64,000 bases of DNA from Cytobacillus stercorigallinarum (GTDB lineage: Bacteria; Bacillota; Bacilli; Bacillales; Cytobacillaceae). The stretch spans positions 844,137 through 908,136 of the forward strand of contig NZ_JACSQT010000001.1 in assembly GCF_014836495.1 (NCBI RefSeq), given 5' to 3'. Positions 61,824 through 64,000 of this stretch are shown here, piece by piece (within the stretch, counting starts at the first letter, position 1; each line of letters starts with the position of its first letter). Made by a program: the position numbers and the translations under genes. Under the pieces are notes generated by a model, which worked only from the letters and a program-made list of their open reading frames with translations, had not been told where the DNA came from and searched no databases.

Positions 61824-62600
61824 ATGTATGAAAATATTATTGTAAAAAAAGAAGGTCAGCTCGCCTATATATATATTAACTTACCAGAAGTAAGAAATAG
61901 ATTAAGTAAAGAAACGCTTAGCGAAATAAGAGATGCTCTCGTAGAAATTAAACATGATGGAGTGTCCCAGCTTGTCGTATTTACAGGAGAAGGAGAGAAG
62001 GCATTTGCGGCAGGTGCAGACATTACCCAACTAAATGAGAAAGAAATGTTAGATGTTTTTGCATCAGGTAGTATGCAAGAAATTTATGATGAAATTGAAG
62101 CGTATGACATGCCGACAATTGCCATGATAAATGGTCTTGCCCTTGGTGGAGGATGTGAACTGGCATTAGCATGTGATATACGAGTGATGGCTGATCATGC
62201 CAAGATTGGTTTGCCTGAGTTGAATTTGTCAATTATCCCAGGTGCAGGTGGAACGCAAAGATTATCGCGAATGGTTGGAAAAGGAAAGGCGTTAGAAATG
62301 ATTCTATTAGGAAAATTTCTTTCTGCTGAGGAAGCGATGACACATGGCTTAGTAACAGAAGTTGTTCCATTGCATTGTTTGAAGGGTAAAGTAGAAGAGA
62401 TAGCAGAGCAAATTTTAGCTAAAGGTCCATTAGCGGTGAGGCTAGCTAAAGTGGCCGTACAATATGGGGCAGAAACCGATCAAAAAACAGGACAAATAAT
62501 TGAGAAATTAGCACAAGCGGTCTTATTTGCAACAGCGGATAAAAAGGAAGGAACACAGGCCTTTATGGAGAAAAGAAAACCTGTTTTCACTTCAAAATAA
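61824..62600 (+). CDS. Enoyl-CoA hydratase
   Basis: Crotonase-fold enzyme of 258 residues for the second beta-oxidation step. AFAAGADITQL and MINGLALGGGCELALACDI oxyanion loop; catalytic Glu pair at ALGGGCELA and GLPELNLSIIPGAGGTQRL. Last gene of the sigma-54 operon. GGAGG before the ATG. Confidence 0.95.
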   Translation: MYENIIVKKEGQLAYIYINLPEVRNRLSKETLSEIRDALVEIKHDGVSQLVVFTGEGEKAFAAGADITQLNEKEMLDVFASGSMQEIYDEIEAYDMPTIAMINGLALGGGCELALACDIRVMADHAKIGLPELNLSIIPGAGGTQRLSRMVGKGKALEMILLGKFLSAEEAMTHGLVTEVVPLHCLKGKVEEIAEQILAKGPLAVRLAKVAVQYGAETDQKTGQIIEKLAQAVLFATADKKEGTQAFMEKRKPVFTSK

Positions 62601-62606
62601 ACGTAC

Positions 62607-62643
62607 TCATCCTGCCATTGATTCAAATCTTTGGCAGGATGAA
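62607..62643. terminator. Stem-loop between the convergent operon end and guaC
   Basis: CATCCTGCCA pairs with TGGCAGGATG around a 14-base loop, directly after the hydratase stop. Confidence 0.65.
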
Positions 62644-62674
62644 ATAAATAATTTTCTTAGCGCAATCGTACTGT

Positions 62675-63658
62675 TTAATAAACTTTATCACCATTAAAGA
62701 TTGAGTTTTTAACTACTACATAATCTACATTACGAATACTCTCAAGCTTATTTCCACCAGCATAAGAAATAGAAGATTGTAAATCTTGTTCCATTTCTTT
62801 TAATGTATCCACAAGAGAACCTTTATGCTCAACGTACATTTTTTTGCCTTCAACATTTTTACGTTCGCCTTTTTGGAATTCAGATGCTGAACCGAAATAT
62901 TCTTTGAAAAGCTTACCATCTTTTTCAATTGTTTCACCAGGTGATTCTTCATGACCGGCAAACAATGAACCGATCATGACCATTGATGCGCCAAAACGGA
63001 TAGACTTTGCAATATCTCCATGTGTTCTAATCCCACCATCAGCAATAATAGGTTTGCTTGCTGCTTTTGCGCACCAACGAAGTGCAGCTAATTGCCAGCC
63101 ACCAGTACCAAAACCTGTTTTAATCTTTGTGATACAAACTTTTCCTGGTCCAATGCCTACTTTTGTTGCGTCTGCACCGGCATTCTCTAATTCACGGACA
63201 GCTTCAGGTGTACCTACATTACCAGCAATAACAAAAGCATCAGGCAAATGTAATTTAATATGTTGAATCATTTGAATGACTGCATTGGAATGGCCATGAG
63301 CAATATCGATTGTAATATAATCAGGTACAATTTTTTCATGAGCTAATTCTTCAATAAATCCATATTCTTCTTCCTTTACACCAACACTAATAGAAGCAAT
63401 AAGTTCACGCGCATGCATATTTCTAATAAAGTTTTTGCGCGTCTCAGGTTGGAAGCGGTGCATGACATAAAAATAACCGTTTTCAGCAAGATAAGTAGCA
63501 ATTTTTTCATCGATAATTGTTTGCATATTTGCAGGGACAACGGGGAGTTTGAATTTATGTTTTCCGAGTGTTACAGCCGTATCACACTCAGAACGACTAG
63601 TCACAATACATTTAGCAGGAATTAATTGAATGTCTTCATAATCAAATACGTTTTCCAT
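62675..63658 (-). CDS. guaC: GMP reductase
   Basis: NADPH-dependent conversion of GMP to IMP in purine salvage. 327 residues, TIM barrel without CBS domains, which distinguishes it from IMP dehydrogenase. [55 protein letters not shown] (catalytic Cys-Ile-Thr) and [21 protein letters not shown] 63658 with AGAGGTG upstream; the longer GTG start at 63667 overlaps that site. Confidence 0.95.
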   Translation of the reverse strand: MENVFDYEDIQLIPAKCIVTSRSECDTAVTLGKHKFKLPVVPANMQTIIDEKIATYLAENGYFYVMHRFQPETRKNFIRNMHARELIASISVGVKEEEYGFIEELAHEKIVPDYITIDIAHGHSNAVIQMIQHIKLHLPDAFVIAGNVGTPEAVRELENAGADATKVGIGPGKVCITKIKTGFGTGGWQLAALRWCAKAASKPIIADGGIRTHGDIAKSIRFGASMVMIGSLFAGHEESPGETIEKDGKLFKEYFGSASEFQKGERKNVEGKKMYVEHKGSLVDTLKEMEQDLQSSISYAGGNKLESIRNVDYVVVKNSIFNGDKVY

Positions 63659-63676
63659 AGCTAGCACCTCTAAATA

Positions 63677-63750
63677 CGAATATTATATTGGGTTAACATA
63701 TTAATTGTTCGCCCATTACGTAATTTACATCATTTTATTCAACTTGTCAA
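63677..63750 (-). promoter_or_regulatory. guaC promoter with candidate PurR boxes
   Basis: On the minus strand TTGACA (63750-63745), 17-base spacer, TAAATT with an upstream TG (63727-63722). Downstream are GCGAACAATTA and, inverted, ACGAATATTA, resembling a PurBox pair at a purine gene. Confidence 0.45.
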
Positions 63751-64000
63751 AGATTATCTCTAGAAAAAAGATAAATGTTAGAATTTAATAAAATTTTTGA
63801 AGTCAGAGGGGAAAGACAGGAACCTAAACAGAAGGAATCATTTTATATAAAATATCGTAATTGTTACTCTTATTACCTGAATATAATAAATAGTATGATA
63901 ATATAGGTTTTTTTGGTAATATATCACTAGTGTTGCATTAATTTATTTTCACTATTAAAAATACTCAAAATGTTCAATTTTATTATTTTGTGCAAAGAAA
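63751..64000. other. AT-rich window end
   Basis: No frame, hairpin or recognised site beyond the guaC promoter. Confidence 0.4.

Noticed and set aside
1..64000. CRISPR arrays, tRNA or rRNA genes, prophage, plasmid origin
   Set aside because: No regularly spaced repeats, cloverleaf genes, rRNA signatures, phage structural genes or replication genes were found.

Overview
This 64 kb window comes from a low-GC, endospore-forming member of the Bacillales, probably Bacillaceae. The evidence is a SASP-H gene (sspH), strong AGGAGG-type ribosome sites with frequent TTG starts, sigma-A promoters, intrinsic terminators and Firmicute-type riboswitches (FMN, ZTP and adenosylcobalamin). I see no rRNA, tRNA, CRISPR array or prophage. 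The window is mostly chromosomal housekeeping and metabolic DNA with a few eroded patches.

Layout. 1-9.1 kb is a loosely packed, partly decayed stretch on the minus strand: an amidohydrolase cut by the window edge, uppP, DUF4870 and DUF421 membrane proteins, an S51-like peptidase, a frameshifted small gene, a DinB-family protein, terminator-like dispersed repeats and one IS110-family insertion sequence with a long structured 3' non-coding end. 9.1-13.6 kb holds a patatin-like lipase, a thioredoxin-like thiol oxidoreductase and a divergent SDR/TetR pair. 13.6-19.6 kb is a complete ribose operon (rbsR-K-D-A-C-B) behind an array of palindromic operators and a cre site. 21.2-24.5 kb is an FMN-riboswitch operon with ribE, ribB and ribH but neither ribD nor the ribA domain, followed by dapF. 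24.7-28.3 kb is a non-homologous end-joining locus in which LigD is split into divergent polymerase and ligase genes, with ku beyond. 28.4-31.4 kb has a PAP2 phosphatase, a frameshifted glpD and an apparently transcribed non-coding stretch. 31.6-37.3 kb has ZTP-riboswitch folD, a csp-cshA-csp cold-shock trio, a double GNAT protein and a YdjO-like protein. 37.6-39.9 kb is an antibiotic-resistance-type locus: a decayed Mef-like efflux gene and an intact ABC-F gene, each preceded by a 7-codon leader peptide and a matching multi-arm hairpin. 40.1-45.9 kb has nsrR/hmp (nitric oxide), sspH and csoR-copZ-copA (copper). 46.3-50 kb is a class I ribonucleotide reductase operon under paired NrdR boxes and an adenosylcobalamin riboswitch. 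50-53.8 kb has a rhodanese-fold membrane protein, an aromatic-acid-exporter-like protein and an S9 peptidase. 53.9-62.6 kb is a PAS/sigma-54 activator followed by a -24/-12 promoter and a six-gene fatty-acid beta-oxidation operon. guaC closes the window on the minus strand.

The strongest second looks are the duplicated leader-peptide/hairpin modules before the Mef remnant and ABC-F gene, the candidate bridge RNA of the IS110-family element, the doubly controlled RNR operon, the split LigD, the gapped riboflavin operon and the sigma-54 beta-oxidation operon. Several genes are broken by a single missing base, which is either real decay or a consensus error in the assembly.
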